34,158 nucleotides of DNA from Xanthoparmelia taractica. Its lineage: Eukaryota > Ascomycota > Lecanoromycetes > Lecanorales > Parmeliaceae. Below, in pieces: positions 11,177 through 23,199 of this stretch; the stretch's first letter is position 1; each line of letters starts with the position of its first letter. The position numbers and the translations under genes were made by a program. The stretch covers positions 1 to 34,158 of the forward strand of contig JANQBS010000357.1 of the NCBI GenBank assembly GCA_033085395.1, written 5' to 3'. The notes under the pieces were generated by a model. The model did no database searches, was not told where the DNA came from, and was given only the letters and a program-made list of their open reading frames with translations.

Positions 11177-12999
11177 ATCTTAAATATATAAAGATTCTTC
11201 TAAAATTTCAATATTATAGCTAATTATCTTTCGTTTAATTATAATATCTAAGTTATTATTAATCGTGCGAGATAACGTCTTATCGCTAAAGAAGTAAGTT
11301 ATCTTTAACGTAAAATATATATATATAAATTTCTTCACATAAGATCCTTATAATATCTATAATTATCGAGTTAATATTCTCTTCTTTATAAGATTATATA
11401 CTATTACTTTAACTTTCTTTTTATTAATAATATTTAAATCTAAGATATTAAGTTAATATCGACGAAAGAGAGAACGAATTTAATCTTTAGAATAAAATTA
11501 AGACTTACTGGAGATCGATAGAAGATAGAGAAGAAAAATATATTATTATAAATATTAAAAACGTTATTTTATTATATTTATACGCGATTCTATTAAGAAT
11601 AAGATAAAAAATAATAAAATTAATTAAATAAAATAAAGTATCTAACGAAGAAAGTATTTTATATTATTCTATCGAGTTTAAGACTCAATAAAACGTTAAA
11701 TAATAAGTTATCGACGTTACTAATAATTAAGTTCTATATTAATAAGCGATAATAAAGCTAATAAATCTTAATAGCGTTATACGAAGAATATAATAATAAA
11801 AAGAAAATAGAAAGATAGCTAGAATTTATAAATCTAGATTTAGATTATAATCTTGACGCATTGTATATAAAACACGCTAACTTACGATTTAGATTATTTT
11901 ATTTACCCCCTCTTTATCGTATCTCGACTTATACTTATTATATATATTCTTATCTTCTATTTATAATTTTGAAAAATATTATATACTTATTTACGCTATA
12001 GTCTAATTAGAGTATAGCAATAAGTTCTATATTAAATAAAAGAAAGTCGATAAGTTAATAGATAATATTTAATATTAATTATTATATCGCTTAATTTTTA
12101 TTAACTACTTATTAAAGAATAAAACGAATTTTAAAAATAAAAGCGCGTTCGAGATATTAGAAGCTTTAAGATATTTAATAAAGCGATAAAAGTAAAATAA
12201 TATTATAGACAACGAGAATAATTAATAAGATTTATTATCGCCGCAGATACAACGCATAATAAGCTATTCTTCGCGCATTAGAAATTATTACTAATCTAGA
12301 TATAATTCTCCACCTTTCTCTCTTTTTATAATAATAATATAAAATAAAAAAAGATATATAAATAGAGTTTTTATTACTTCCCATCACGAGATAATATATT
12401 ATTATTATTCTTATTTATCTTTAAATTAAGTTCTTAAGATATCGCGTTATTAGATTATTTAAAAAAAGAGATAAGATCTTAGATTTCTTATCTCTAAAGC
12501 GAAATACGTTAACGCGAGAAATATATATCGATATCGAGATACGAGACGATAATAATTAACGCTATTTTCTATCTTTAAGCAACGCTAATTATTAATTTCT
12601 TTAATAAAGATTATAATTCTTAAATTAAGTATTAATAGAAGTTACAATTAAATATATTAATATAGAAAATTTAGCGAAGTCGCCGAAGACTTATTAATTT
12701 TCTAGAGAAGTTTAAAGAACGACGCGATCGCAACGTAGATAAATATCTCGTATCGCAGAAAGCAAGAAGAGTGAGAGTTCTTAAGCTAATTAATATATTA
12801 TTATAATTTAACTAATTGCGAGATAGCTATATAACGTTATTAACGAGTGTCGTACGCATATAATAAAATAAATTCGCGACGTTATTAAAAATTATTATAT
12901 ATTTATTAATAAAAACGATTCTAAGAAATATATTTATACTCTATTACAAAATATAATCTTTCTAAATATCGATATTTATTATATAAGTTTACTTCTTTA
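11177..12999. other. RIP-textured DNA with an unassigned + strand remnant
   Basis: Around 12460-12790 the + strand gives a frame with moderate stop density, including DFLSLKRNTLTREIYIDIE and SRIAESKKSESS near 12745-12780, where the DNA is less mutated. I do not recognise the protein. Nothing else in the interval could be identified. Confidence 0.3.
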
Positions 13000-14400
13000 A
13001 TACGGATTTTAGCTAAATATTAAATAATCGAAATAATTAAAAATATTTTTAAATAACGTCGTTATTAAAGTCTTCGCGATAATATTTTTTAATAATAAAA
13101 ATAAAAGCTTTAATAATAAAAAAAGAATAAAATATATATTTAATTCTTTAATAGCTAAAATAATTATTCTAATTACTATTATAATACAATACGCGATTTA
13201 GAAATTTTAAAGCGACTTAAAATTAAATATTAAATTTAAAGATCGAGTTATAAATAGTAAATTATTATTATATTTCTCTCGTACTATTAGATGCTAAGAT
13301 AATATAAATAAAATCGTAGAAATAAATTATATAATTATAATATTCTTAAGAATTAGATTAGTAGAGAATAGTAAAAGAGAAGCTACGAATAAGTATATTG
13401 ATATTAATTAATATAATAAAAGATAATAATAATAATAAACTTATAGATCTTTCGTTTAAGGATTTATATAAAAAATTAAATAATAATTAATCAAACTCGA
13501 ACTACTCGTCGCGAGAGCGGGCTCGAAGAATAAAAGATACGTCGCTTAATAATATTTCGAGTAACATTTTAGGGCGCTCGAACGCGTTTACTTAAAAGAC
13601 GAATTAAATAAATTAATAATTATCGTTTAAAATTAATAGTAAATAATAAATATAATATAGAAGTTCGTCGCTAATTAAGAAGCTAAATAAGATAACAAAT
13701 AATAAAGATAAGCAAGTAAATAATCGAGGGGCGTTACTCGTTATAAATAATTACTAAAATCTAAAAAAAACTTCGTAAACTATAAACGTTATTATAAATA
13801 TATTATAGATCTAGATTTCGCGTTTAAATTAAATATAGATTAACTTAAGTAATCTACGTAGAAGGAGAATAGCGAGATCGAATTTAGCGATATAAATAGA
13901 TTTATGCGATAATAAATTTAATTTTTTACTAATACTTTAATATCGATATCTAGATTATAAAGAATTTTACGCGTGATAAGAGTAACGTAAAAATTAGAAA
14001 ATTACATATAAATAAGTATATTATTAACGTCGAAGGAATTATAAAGTTAATTATATTAAAATTAAATAAAGAAGCTAAGAATAAAGAGAAGTAAAAGATC
14101 GATTTAATATCGTTTTAAATCTAATACTTCTATTATAATTATAATTAAAATAGATTAATATAAAAGATTTTAATTATATATGCGCTTACGATAAAAAATA
14201 ATTATTAAAATAAATAACGAGCATAATTTCGAGTTAAAATAAGAATATATATATTTTATTAGTAAAAGCACTATAAACTAAGCGCGAATAATTTCTAAGA
14301 TCGTTTTTAATAGAAATTAAAGTAGCTAAAAAATAATTTAGATTAAAATTAATTATTATTATAAAAACTAATTAAAAAGTTAATAATTTATAATATATAA
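13000..14400 (+). pseudogene. Possible second Copia gag-protease relic
   Basis: At about 13780-13860 a + strand frame reads YKRYYKY...DFAFKLN...L, which could be a decayed Cys-rich knuckle. About 180 bp downstream, at about 13950-14050, the frame reads IDIWIIKNFTRDKS followed by YIINVEGIIKLIILKLN. This has the layout of the Copia protease region (W-I-D-S-G-A-T, then V-G-G-V-L). The catalytic Asp position reads Lys, which RIP alone cannot produce, so the match is weak. No LTR pair, integrase or RT was found for it. It could be an unrelated protein. Confidence 0.3.
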
Positions 14401-14555
14401 ACGAAGTAATAATAGCGTCAATTCTTAATAAGACGCGTTTTTTAAAAATTACACGATATTTAATAATGTATAAATACTTAAAGATTAAATAAAATATAAA
14501 AATATTCTTTTTATAGCTAAACTAATTAAATTAGCTAGATTAGCTAAAACTTTAA

Positions 14556-14706
14556 GATAGGCGCGATCTGTATAAGCCGCTATTCGCAATTCTAATTGTA
14601 GAATGTGCTAAAAGCGCACGAGTGCTATGAGTAGTGCTCAATGTATCTGGGAGCCCAGGGTGTAACCATGGTCCCAGGGTTTATATCCCCGTATTGCAGA
14701 TGTAGT
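14556..14706 (+). other. Un-mutated island with a tRNA-like fold (possible SINE or LTR fragment)
   Basis: About 150 bp retain normal composition, with CA and TG, between RIP-mutated flanks. From 14636 the + strand can fold tRNA-like. A D arm pairs GCTC (14636-14639) with GAGC (14651-14654). An anticodon-like arm pairs CCAGG (14655-14659) with CATGG (14667-14671) with one mismatch, around the loop GTGTAAC. A T arm CAGGG/CCCCG with one mismatch encloses a 7-base loop at 14680-14686. The acceptor stem pairs poorly and position 26 is missing, so this is not a working tRNA gene. A tRNA-derived SINE head is one reading. A retained LTR piece is another, since the - strand shows a TATAAA-like box. 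Confidence 0.28.
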
Positions 14707-15295
14707 TTAAATATTTTTTATTTAAGATTCTTAATAAGTAAATATAATTATAATTCTCGCTCGAAATTATTAAAGTAAAGTAAATTCTTAATTAGTTTAT
14801 AAAATAGTCTAGCTATATTTTTCGATCTAAGATTAAGATTTAACTTTATTATAATTATAATTCTACTTTATCTAGACTCGTTCTAATAGTCTTTTTAAAG
14901 TTATTCGCGAAAGATTTCGCTTATTATAATTAAGCTAATCGAAAAGAAATTAATATTATTTAAAATAAACTTATTAGTCTTAAATCGATATATGCGATTT
15001 ATTAATTAAGATGGAGTATTAAAGATAATATTAACTTTACTAGACTTATATCTTAGCTTAATACGAAATTATTATAAATATTTTAATACTCTAATAAGAT
15101 GAAGATTAAGCTTTTCTATAAAAATAATATTTATATTAATCTAGCGTAAAAAATTAATAGTAATAGAGCAATTAATATAAATAATAATAATATTAACTAA
15201 TACTTCGATTAGATAGCGTATTTTCTTAATTACTTAAACGATTTCGATTATTTTAAGTTTAATTAATTAGTAACGATTCTCTACTAACGTAAGCT
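14707..15295. other. AT-rich DNA without recognisable content
   Basis: The interval between the un-mutated island and the Copia LTR is RIP-textured. A + strand frame rich in Ser, Thr and Asn can be imagined but has no diagnostic motif. Confidence 0.4.
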
Positions 15296-15446
15296 TATTG
15301 AAATTCGAGTCACGTAACTAGATCACGTAACACGCTAAGGCGTGCCTTATAGTCTCGCTTTCCTAGCTAGTACTCCTTAGCCAATACAACTACTACGTGT
15401 TCTACTCCATATTTTAATAGATTATAAGCTTAGACTATACTCGACA
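15296..15446 (+). repeat. Copia 5' LTR (solo-remaining copy)
   Basis: A lightly mutated 151-bp block begins TATTGAAATTCGAG (TG-to-TA at the first dinucleotide, so originally TGTTGAAATT) and ends CTCGACA. This matches the TGTTG...CAACA style of Copia LTRs. It contains a short direct repeat TCACGTAAC separated by TAGA (about 15310-15331). It lies directly upstream of Copia gag-pol remnants on the same strand. No second copy was found in the window, consistent with loss of the 3' end of the element. Confidence 0.6.
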
Positions 15447-16699
15447 ATAATTTAATTACATTATAACCTATCGCTATTACGATAACTCTTTAACACTTAT
15501 CGCGATACTAAACGTCGCTATAGCGATTATTTAATAATCTCTTTATAATAAATTATTTTTATATTAAAATAATTATTTAGAGTCTAAACGACTATAGTTC
15601 GCTATTAATTCGAAAATTAAGATTTATCGCTTAACGCTCTCTCGTCTTAAGATCGATAATATTAAATCTCGTTACGCGATTAATTAAAATTATATATTTA
15701 TTAAGATCTCTAAAATATTATTAATTTCTTTACGCAAAACACGCTAAATAAAGAAAAATACGCTTTTATTTATTATATCGAAATATTAAATTAGATAATA
15801 AATATATAGACTTTAAAATTTAAAGTTAATTACGTAATATTCATAATAACGATAAGAAATTAATTATTTTAATTATCGTAGATAAAAATTAAATCTAAAC
15901 GAGTTAAAAAGAAGAAGAATAAATAAGCTTAATTATTATCTTAGCTTTCGCTAATAGAGATTAAAATAAAAATAAATAAATCTTAAAGCGAAGACGCTTA
16001 ATCTTTTTAATCTTTATTAAAAATTAGAATGAAAGATAAATAAATTAAATCTTATTATTATAGAGATAAGAAAGTCTTTAATATAAATAAGCGATCTCTC
16101 GATTAAGAGAAATATAATTAAGCGAAAATTAAAAGTAAAAAATTAAGATATATATTATAATTCTCGAGCTAAGATAGTTTAAATAATAAAGATTAGAATA
16201 ATTAAAATAATGAGTATAACTTAAATAGAAGAGAGTCTTTAAGATCTATAAAGATTAAGAACTCTATTTTTTATTATTCGTTTATATTATTTATTTTAAG
16301 ATTAAAACTCTTATATTTTACGAGAGAGTTATTTTAATAAAGCGTTATTAATTACGCTATATTAATTTATTTCTTCGCTCTTCGATAATAAAGATCTTAT
16401 TTATATCAAGTTAATTTTAAGATTAAAAGAATTTTTTTCTATACGATTAAAATATTAATAAGTTTATTAAATAGCGATATCGATAGCGAGTATATCTTAA
16501 TTGCTTTCACTAATTTAACTTCTACTTTAAAATAATTAACTTTTAAAATATCGTCGAAATTAATCGTTAACAAAAATCTCTTTAATTTTTAAGCGAAACT
16601 TAATTTATTAATATTATTAACTTTATTAATTTTATTAATTTTAAATTTTAATTATATTAATTAAAGAGATTAAAATCTTAATTTTTTTTAAATTATCTC

Positions 16700-17515
16700 G
16701 ATAACATTAATAAGCTTAAAAATATCTTTAATTATTAAATATAAAGATAATAATTTAAGAATAAATTAAAGCTCTTAGATATCTAATAATATATCGTTAA
16801 AAACTTTATAATCTTAATTATTATTAGCGGTGATACTATTATTATTAAGAAAATTAAGACATAAGAATAAGCTTATAATAAAATTTATATTATACTTAAA
16901 TTTCGCTATAAGCGAAACGCTCGCTTTATAATTAAGAATAAAATTAACGTTAAAAATATTTAAACGATTCTTAAGAAGTTTAAGTCTTAAGACTTTAATA
17001 TTCTTAACTTTATCTTTAAAAAGATAAATAATATTACTCTCGCGAGATATAATAATAATTCTTAAAATTATATTAATAAGTTTATAAAGATACTAAAAGA
17101 GTTCGATATTCTATTCTTTAAGCTTTATTTTAATAAAAATTAAAAAATCTATTACTTTTATTTAAGCTTAAATTTAATTTATAACTTATATTACAAATAA
17201 TATAATTAGACTTATAATACTTTCGATAATAATAATAAGTCGAAATTTGATTTAAATTATATTATTACGAGATTTATTAATATTATTATAAATATTATAA
17301 GCTCTATTACTATTATTGAAATATAGATATTGATTACGTTAATTAATAATATCTTTACGCACACTTTATAAAGTATAATTATTTTAATTATCGTCGAAGA
17401 TTACTTCGAAAATACAATTTAATTAAGAGCTTATATCGATAATTCTAGCATTTATACTTAAATTTATAAATATTATAATTATTATAAAAAGAATTAATAC
17501 GACGCGTTTAAGTGC
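16700..17515 (+). pseudogene. Copia gag (UBN2-like) with CCHC zinc knuckle
   Basis: The gag protein would package the retrotransposon RNA in virus-like particles. After allowing RIP, the frame at about 16860-17170 has the alternating hydrophobic helices of Copia UBN2 gag (for example LKDTK...YTLSFNSIKN). It ends in a CCHC knuckle at 17474-17515. There, Tyr codons at 17474, 17483 and 17498 stand for former Cys, Cys and His, and a surviving TGC at 17513 is the last Cys. The spacing is C-x2-C-x4-H-x4-C. Downstream basic Asn/Lys-rich codons are usual after the knuckle. The N-terminal edge is approximate. Confidence 0.6.
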
Positions 17516-18330
17516 GTTACTTTATATTTTTATTTAAAGTCTAAAAATAATAATAATAAAGAGAATAATAAACGTAATCGAAGCGATCGTAATAATTATA
17601 AAGAAAAGAACTTCTTAAGTAAAGATAATAAGAATAAGAATAATTTTTCTTAAAAGTCTATTATCGAGATTATTACTATTATAATATATATCGAATTATC
17701 GATAATTTATAGCTTCGTAATCTATATCGAGTAATAAAGCTTAATAACGATCTACTTAATCGCTTAATCTTAAGTTCTTTAAAATCGAATCTCTTAATCT
17801 CGTTTTAAGACGTTAACGCTATTTAAAATAATAATAAAAATCTTATTAATATTTATAATCGCTATATTATCGACGCTATAATTTACCAATTACGTATATT
17901 CTTAATATATAATTTAAGATTATTCGATTTTTTAAATCTTTATCTTATTCGCTAAATTAGTTAAAATTAATAAAATCGTAGACTATATTATAATCGAGAA
18001 AGTTAGACGTATTTAATTAAAGTGTAAGAAATTTAAGAATAAACGTATCTTAATTATTAATAATATTTAATGTATATTAATTAATAAATTAAATTTAATT
18101 ACTTAGAAATAGCTAAAGAATTAAGAAATTACTCTTTCTTTTATATTTAATAAGATCGACATCGAGAAGTATAATATTATTTTTAAGCGTTAGCGTAATC
18201 GACTTTATACGCTCGATATCTAAATAGACGTCTTAATATATTTAATAATAACTAATAGAAATATTCTCGCTTATAATAAGTTCTTATTCACTATAAATAC
18301 TCTGATTATCGATATTAATATTTTAGAGTT
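17516..18330 (+). pseudogene. Copia protease region, motif not resolved
   Basis: By position this stretch must hold the aspartic protease and the linker to integrase. A frame around 17890-17990 reads LRIFLIYNLRLFDFLNLYLI, resembling the Copia V-L-Y-V-P-L--NL-S segment that precedes GAG-pre-integrase. I could not locate a convincing D-S-G-A catalytic motif, probably because of RIP and small indels. Confidence 0.4.
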
Positions 18331-19260
18331 TTAAATTAATAAGAAGATCTTATAAATATAGTATAATCGTTATAATTATTTAAGTTATTAGAACATTAAG
18401 AAGCTAGTTAAGATATATATCGAAATAAATCTTATTATCTTATCTTCTAAAAATACTTATAAATCGTGTAATATTATTAATATAAAGATAAAAAGATATA
18501 AGCGTTACGTCGAATTAAGACGTTAAGAAAACGATCTAATTTATAATAATAATTAAGATTTTTTTTATTTTTTTTATAATAATTATAGATATATAATAAC
18601 TTTTTTAAACGATAAGATTCTTAGATTCGATATCTACTTTATATTAAATAAGATAGAATTTATAATTCTCGAAGCGTTTAAATTATTTTTAAATTAAGTA
18701 AAACATGATAATTATAGATATATTTAACTTCGATTCGATTATAACATCGAGTACGATAATTATAATATATATATATATCGATTATTTAAAAATATTATTT
18801 AAAAGAAAATTATTTTTAATAATTTTTAAATAGATAATAAATTAAAATATCTTAGATAGACGATTTAATAAAAGATTAACGCTATATTTAAGGAAAATAA
18901 ATTATCGTAGAAGTATTAAACGAAGTTCGTTTAAATATTTAATTATCTTTGTAATCTATAATTAATCTTAAGTCGAGATATTATTCTTTATAAGATCTAT
19001 ATAAATTATTTAATAAATTTATTTTATCTTCGAATTATCGAATAAATCGAGTATTATTTAATATATATAATTAATATCGAATAAATTAAGTATTAAGATC
19101 GTACGTATAAGAGTAAGCTAGTTAATTATTAAGTTAATAGATTTTATTGTATACTTTTACTTAATAATAAAATCGAAATCTTCTTTAACGTTATTTAAAT
19201 TAATAACGTTTTATTTAAACTTATTTTAATAAAACTTATTTTTTATAAAATATAATAAAT
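18331..19260 (+). pseudogene. Copia GAG-pre-integrase and integrase core
   Basis: The integrase would insert the cDNA into the genome. At 18359 a TAG (former TGG) opens the frame W-Y-N-R-Y-N-Y-L-S-Y-*-NIKKL, the RIP version of the W-H-R-R-G-H-L-S GAG-pre-integrase signature. At about 18446-18490 SSKNTYKSC with K-K-RYKR fits the zinc-binding C-x2-C followed by a basic run. The catalytic core shows TFLNDK near 18600 and LRFDYNIEY at 18728-18754, equivalent to the L-R-D-N-G-E-Y motif with the second catalytic Asp at 18737. Near 18940-19070, FNYLCNL and LYKTYINYLTNLFYLR match the end of the core, where Copia proteins read A-N-Y-L-N...P-Y-E...P-L-S-L-R. Many TAA/TAG stops interrupt it. Confidence 0.78.
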
Positions 19261-19349
19261 TGATAATATTAAGCTTATAGAAGCTCGTAGTAAGCGTTAC
19301 AATAACGTTATTAACGTTATTTAAAAGCTCGCTTTAATATTTATTTTAA

Positions 19350-19825
19350 AGAAAAGAGTCTTTAAAAAAACGCGAATTCTTTATTAAAGCGATTAACTTT
19401 ATCGCGTTATTAGCTAAAAAAGAGTATTTTATAAAAATTAAAATCTTAATTAAAATATAGTTCTCGACTTAAAGAGCGTTACTCTTGTATAAATCTTTAT
19501 TAAAATTATTCGAAACGCTTAATAATAAGACGCTTATATAATTTATAATACGATTTATAATAATTAAAAAATCTTCGAAACGCGAATTATTAAAACGATA
19601 TAAAATTCTTAAAACTTATCGTAATTTTATTTTAAACTCTTTTATTTTATTAATTAAAATTAACGCTCTTAAATTATATAAATCTTAAAATTATAAGAAA
19701 ATAATAATAAATATATATTAAAAAATACAATAAGAGCTTATTATATAGAAAGAAATCGACTCTCTCGTAATTAACGATATTTAAACTTTAATAAATCTTT
19801 TCTTAAACGCGTATATCTTAAAAGA
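19350..19825 (+). pseudogene. Start of Copia reverse transcriptase, cut off
   Basis: A + strand frame at about 19370-19440 reads REFFIKAINFIALLAKKEYF, compatible with the segment before Copia RT (Y-E-A-I-S---W--A-M--E). Downstream frames to 19825 are too broken to follow, and the catalytic Y-x-D-D box is not reached before the Gypsy LTR begins. The identity rests mainly on position after the integrase. Confidence 0.4.
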
Positions 19826-20016
19826 TATTAGAACTGCAACTAGATTAAGTTAATGGTGATGTGTAACGAATAAATTAAGTCTAAGGGGGAACTATCTATC
19901 TAGGAAGAAATATCTATGAGGAACGCCAAGGCCTGTAGAGGCTAGTCTCGATTGGGAAGGTAAGCCGACTGAGAAGGTAAGTTGACTTGATATTGCAGGC
20001 CTATATGATCGTCACA
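19826..20016 (-). repeat. Gypsy chromovirus 3' LTR (191 bp)
   Basis: This copy pairs with 26172-26345. It is 17 bp longer because of an internal tandem duplication (GGGAAGGTAAGCCGACT at 19954-19970 and GAGAAGGTAAGTTGACT at 19971-19987). All other differences I see from the other copy are transitions. It retains GC-richer sequence and CA/TG dinucleotides, so it is less mutated than the interior. The first TG on the + strand reads TA. Confidence 0.8.
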
Positions 20017-20027
20017 CTTATATATTA

Positions 20028-20038
20028 TCTCTTCTTTT
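20028..20038 (-). promoter_or_regulatory. Candidate polypurine tract
   Basis: On the - strand AAAAGAAGAGA lies 11 bases upstream of the 3' LTR (TGTGACG), with AT-rich bases between. It fits the plus-strand primer of a Gypsy element. The gap to the LTR is longer than usual, so it is tentative. Confidence 0.4.
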
Positions 20039-20264
20039 GATTAGCGATGTCTTAGTGCTATAGAAGAATAATATTCGCATATAGAAATGATTTAGAACGC
20101 CTAGAAGAAACGTATACTAATATAGAGACGAGATGTAAGACATTTCGATTTACTCGAAGCTTAATCGAGCCGGGCTTCTTCGCTAAGTTTATCGCAGTGT
20201 TAACGAATAGATTTAAATATTAAGTAAAAATTAATTAAAGTCTAATTCTCTATTAGACCTAACG

Positions 20265-20445
20265 CGACTTATTAAAATATCGTCTATAAAATTTATTTAT
20301 TACTTTTTTAAAGTCTTCGAACTTATCTTAATTCGTATAATTTTAATTATTATCTCTATTTAGATCGATTTATTTAATTTTATATTAAAGTCGCTTATAA
20401 TAACGTCTAAAGTTTAATATATTATTTATATCTTATAACTCTTTC
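20265..20445 (-). pseudogene. Chromodomain at the end of Gypsy Pol
   Basis: After allowing RIP, the - strand frame reads, from about 20442 down, a chromodomain. It starts EL*DINNILNFRR, continues with RL*YKIK*IDL where chromodomains have LQYLVKW-G, and ends DKFEDFKKVINKFYRRY (family N-F------V--FH-RYP). The aromatic positions are retained or recoverable as TAG for former TGG. Chromodomains in chromoviruses bind methylated histone H3 and steer integration to heterochromatin. This places the element in the chromovirus branch. Confidence 0.72.
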
Positions 20446-20799
20446 TCGTTAATTATTATAAATTTAAGAAAATCGTGCTTCTATTTCGATAGAGAGTTTA
20501 TAATTATAAATCTAAGCATCTTAGAATTAAGATTAAATAAATTTTTATATTATAAGAAAGTTTTAAACGATATAAGATATCGACTCGCTTAAGAACTCTA
20601 TATAAATCGAGTTATTTATTCTCGAGATTTTTATAGAAGCGTTTAATTCTAATATTTTTAAACGATAATTAGATTTAATTTTTCTTATAATATTTATTTA
20701 TCTATATTTTTATAGCCCTATATATTTTTTTTAATTATAATTATTTAATCTTTAGAATCTTCTCTATTCTAATTATAATATCTTTTATTTTTAAAACTT

Positions 20800-21620
20800 A
20801 TAAATATTCGCGTGTAATCTTATAAAAAGTATAATCTCGATTAAAGAATATATAAGAATAAAAATCTCGATTAAAGTAGAAGAAAGTAAGAGATATCGCG
20901 AATAAGATATTATTATTATTATTATTAAATTTTACTATAAAAATTTATTTTATTAAATTATCTTATAAATAGTTATAATAAATATAAAGATCTCGCTCTA
21001 TATTCTAATTAACTCTCTTAATCTAATTATTTATTTCGAGATAATAGACGATAAATAAATTAATCTTAATGCGTAGTCGCTTATAGAAGCTTTTTTAGAG
21101 CGTAGATATATATTATATACTTCTATTTAATATAAGAAATTATAATAACTTATATAATCGAAAGAGATTTTATATAAGAATTTAAATAAGTTTCTTAAAT
21201 AAATAATTAATATCTTCTTAATAACACGATATATAGTAATATTTCTTTATAAGATAATATATAAGAGTGTAAATAACGTTAAAATCGTTCGATAAAGATA
21301 GGTCGAAAATAAAATTTATAGAAATATCTTATTAACGACCTTAGGGAATTAAGAATAATATTAATAATTTATTTATTTTATCTCGTAAGGCTTTACTACG
21401 TTAATAATAATAATAATTACGAATATATTATTTAATTATTTTGACGTAGTTAGACTAATAGTAATAACGTAGAAGTAAGTTAATTATTCTTCGTATTTCT
21501 AGATAATCGTTAGAAGATTAATTATAAATCTCTTTTAATAGCTTTATATAAAATTTAATTAAAACTTATAATAATTTATTCTTAAAGAGTGCTTTATTAA
21601 CGATACGATATTTACTTAGC
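20800..21620 (-). pseudogene. Gypsy chromovirus integrase
   Basis: The - strand reads the zinc-binding N-terminal region around 21600-21400. It then gives a clear block with RSKALRDKINKLLILFLIP (about 21400-21345) and DISINFIFDLSLS (to about 21300), which is the canonical R-S-K--R--P-G-L-L-P-L-IP...W--IS-DFI--LP entry to the catalytic core. Further on, near 21090-20820, the frame gives LYIYYNYL*DN and FNNNNNILFAISLTFFYFNRDF. This matches the QDNW...EFA-NN---S-T--SPF---RG end of the core. Many stops; inactive. Confidence 0.78.
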
Positions 21621-22059
21621 GTGTAATTATAAAGTTTAATTTAATTATAACTTATCGCTTTACGAAATTCATTATATATAAGATTCTTTTAATTAATCTT
21701 ATAAATTCGTTTAAATAGATTTTCTTCGATCTCTATAACTTAAATTTAAACGCGATTTAAAATAAGAATCGTTTAATATTAATATTAATTTCTTTTATTA
21801 GCTTCATTTTTTAAAATAAATAATAATACTCTTATTAGAAAATTAACTTTATTATTAATTATTTTGGCACGAAAGAGAATTTAAAAATTAAATTTAGATA
21901 GAATATCTAAATAGCGGGCTTAACGACGCGTAAGCTTTTGATTTTTTATAAAGATTTTTAAGATTTAATAATTAGTAAATACTTAAATAAATAACTCGAT
22001 GTATTTTAATTTTAATTATTAATATTCAAAGCATCGAATAATCGCTAATAACTTCTTAT

Positions 22060-22960
22060 TATAAATATAATAATTATATTTCATTAAAACTATACTTTTA
22101 CTATAGAATATTATTAAATATAGAACTCTATCGCTATTATATTAAGATAAGATCTCTCTTAATATATAGTTAAAAGAATTAATCTTAAAAATAGTTTAAC
22201 GTTTAAGATTAAAATAACGTAGAATTAAGATAATAATTATACGCTTTTTAATATCTTCGAATAATTTAATATAGACTTTAATTTAGACGAAGAAAATATT
22301 CTTTTTCGTAAGATTAATTAACGATTTAATTAATTTAAAAAACTTATAAATAAAGTATTAATAAAAGTTTATAAATTTTATAAAGTCTTAAATCTTTTTT
22401 AAATTCGTAGAGATACTTTAATTAAATATAATTTCGATCTTACGAAAATTTATTCGTAAATTAATTTCTAATATAATAATATCTAAAAATACGATTTCTT
22501 TTATATCGAATTCGTATTTCTTAATATTAATTTATAAATTAATCTTTCGTAAATATTAAAGAATTTATTTTTCGTATTTTTAATATTTCGTTTTCGTTTA
22601 ATTATAAATAAGAATATCGTGTAAATAGACTTAATAGAAATCGTTCAGAAAATCGAATAGAATATTATTAATATATTATTAGAAAGTGCTTGGTTTATTT
22701 ATTAGTTTAAAGAATAATATTCGATACTTATAAACTTCGAGAGCTATAATAAAGATCGTATAATCCTTGTTATTGAGATTTATTCGTAGCTTATTAAATA
22801 TAGCGATAATATCTAAATAAATAAAATATTAATATTCTCTAATTTTATTAATAATTTTCTTTACTAAAGAGAATAAATATTGATTACGTTTTATTATAAT
22901 ATTTAATTTTCGATAATTTATATAGAAACGAAGATTATCGTTAATTTTTAGAATAAATAA
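22060..22960 (-). pseudogene. Gypsy chromovirus reverse transcriptase and RNase H
   Basis: This is the best preserved Pol part of the element. The - strand reads YINYRKLNIIIKRNQYLFSL near 22920, then F-Y-LDIIAIFNKLRINLNNKDY, FFKLINKPSTF, and the catalytic region YLHDILIYN at 22627-22601. The second Tyr-x-Asp-Asp position reads His-Asp, not explained by RIP alone. Connection sequences FLDIII and INFYRYFIY-FFKLIKSL-NLTKKN follow. RNase H is visible at about 22195-22140 as INSFNYILREILSQ (family TDAS--A-G--LSQ) and VLYLIIFYSKS. The order RT then RNase H before integrase is Ty3/Gypsy. Confidence 0.85.
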
Positions 22961-23199
22961 AATTAATAATAAATAAGAAGTCTTATTAGAAGTAATAAAG
23001 TTCTTAAATAGATTATTTATTAAATACTCTTTAATCTTTTAAAATTTATAGAAAAATATATAATAAACGCGACTCTAAGATAATTTAAAGTTATTAATAA
23101 ACTTAATTTTATAATTATAAGAATAATACGAAGAGAGCTAATCGGCTTTAAAACGATTAAAAACGTCTAAATACTTATAATATTTAAAAGAAAATTATT

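Larger units (their letters stand above)
15296..19825 (+). mobile_element. Ty1/Copia retrotransposon, truncated in RT
   Basis: The order is 5' LTR, about 1.2 kb of leader and gag, gag with zinc knuckle (17474-17515), GAG-pre-integrase (about 18359), integrase core, and then the first part of the reverse transcriptase. This gag-INT-RT order is diagnostic for Copia. The element stops where the left LTR of the Gypsy chromovirus starts at 19826. Neither the rest of RT-RNase H nor a 3' LTR is visible after that Gypsy element ends at 26345. The element is fully RIP-inactivated. Confidence 0.75.

Noticed and set aside
14636..14706. Functional tRNA-Tyr gene
   Set aside because: D, anticodon-like and T arms can be drawn, but the acceptor stem pairs poorly, position 26 is missing and the arms contain mismatches. 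Kept only as a tRNA-like remnant.
17660..17720. Copia protease active site
   Set aside because: Frames near 17690 hint at I-I-D followed by small residues, but no frame gives D-S/T-G even after allowing for RIP, so it was not annotated as a site.
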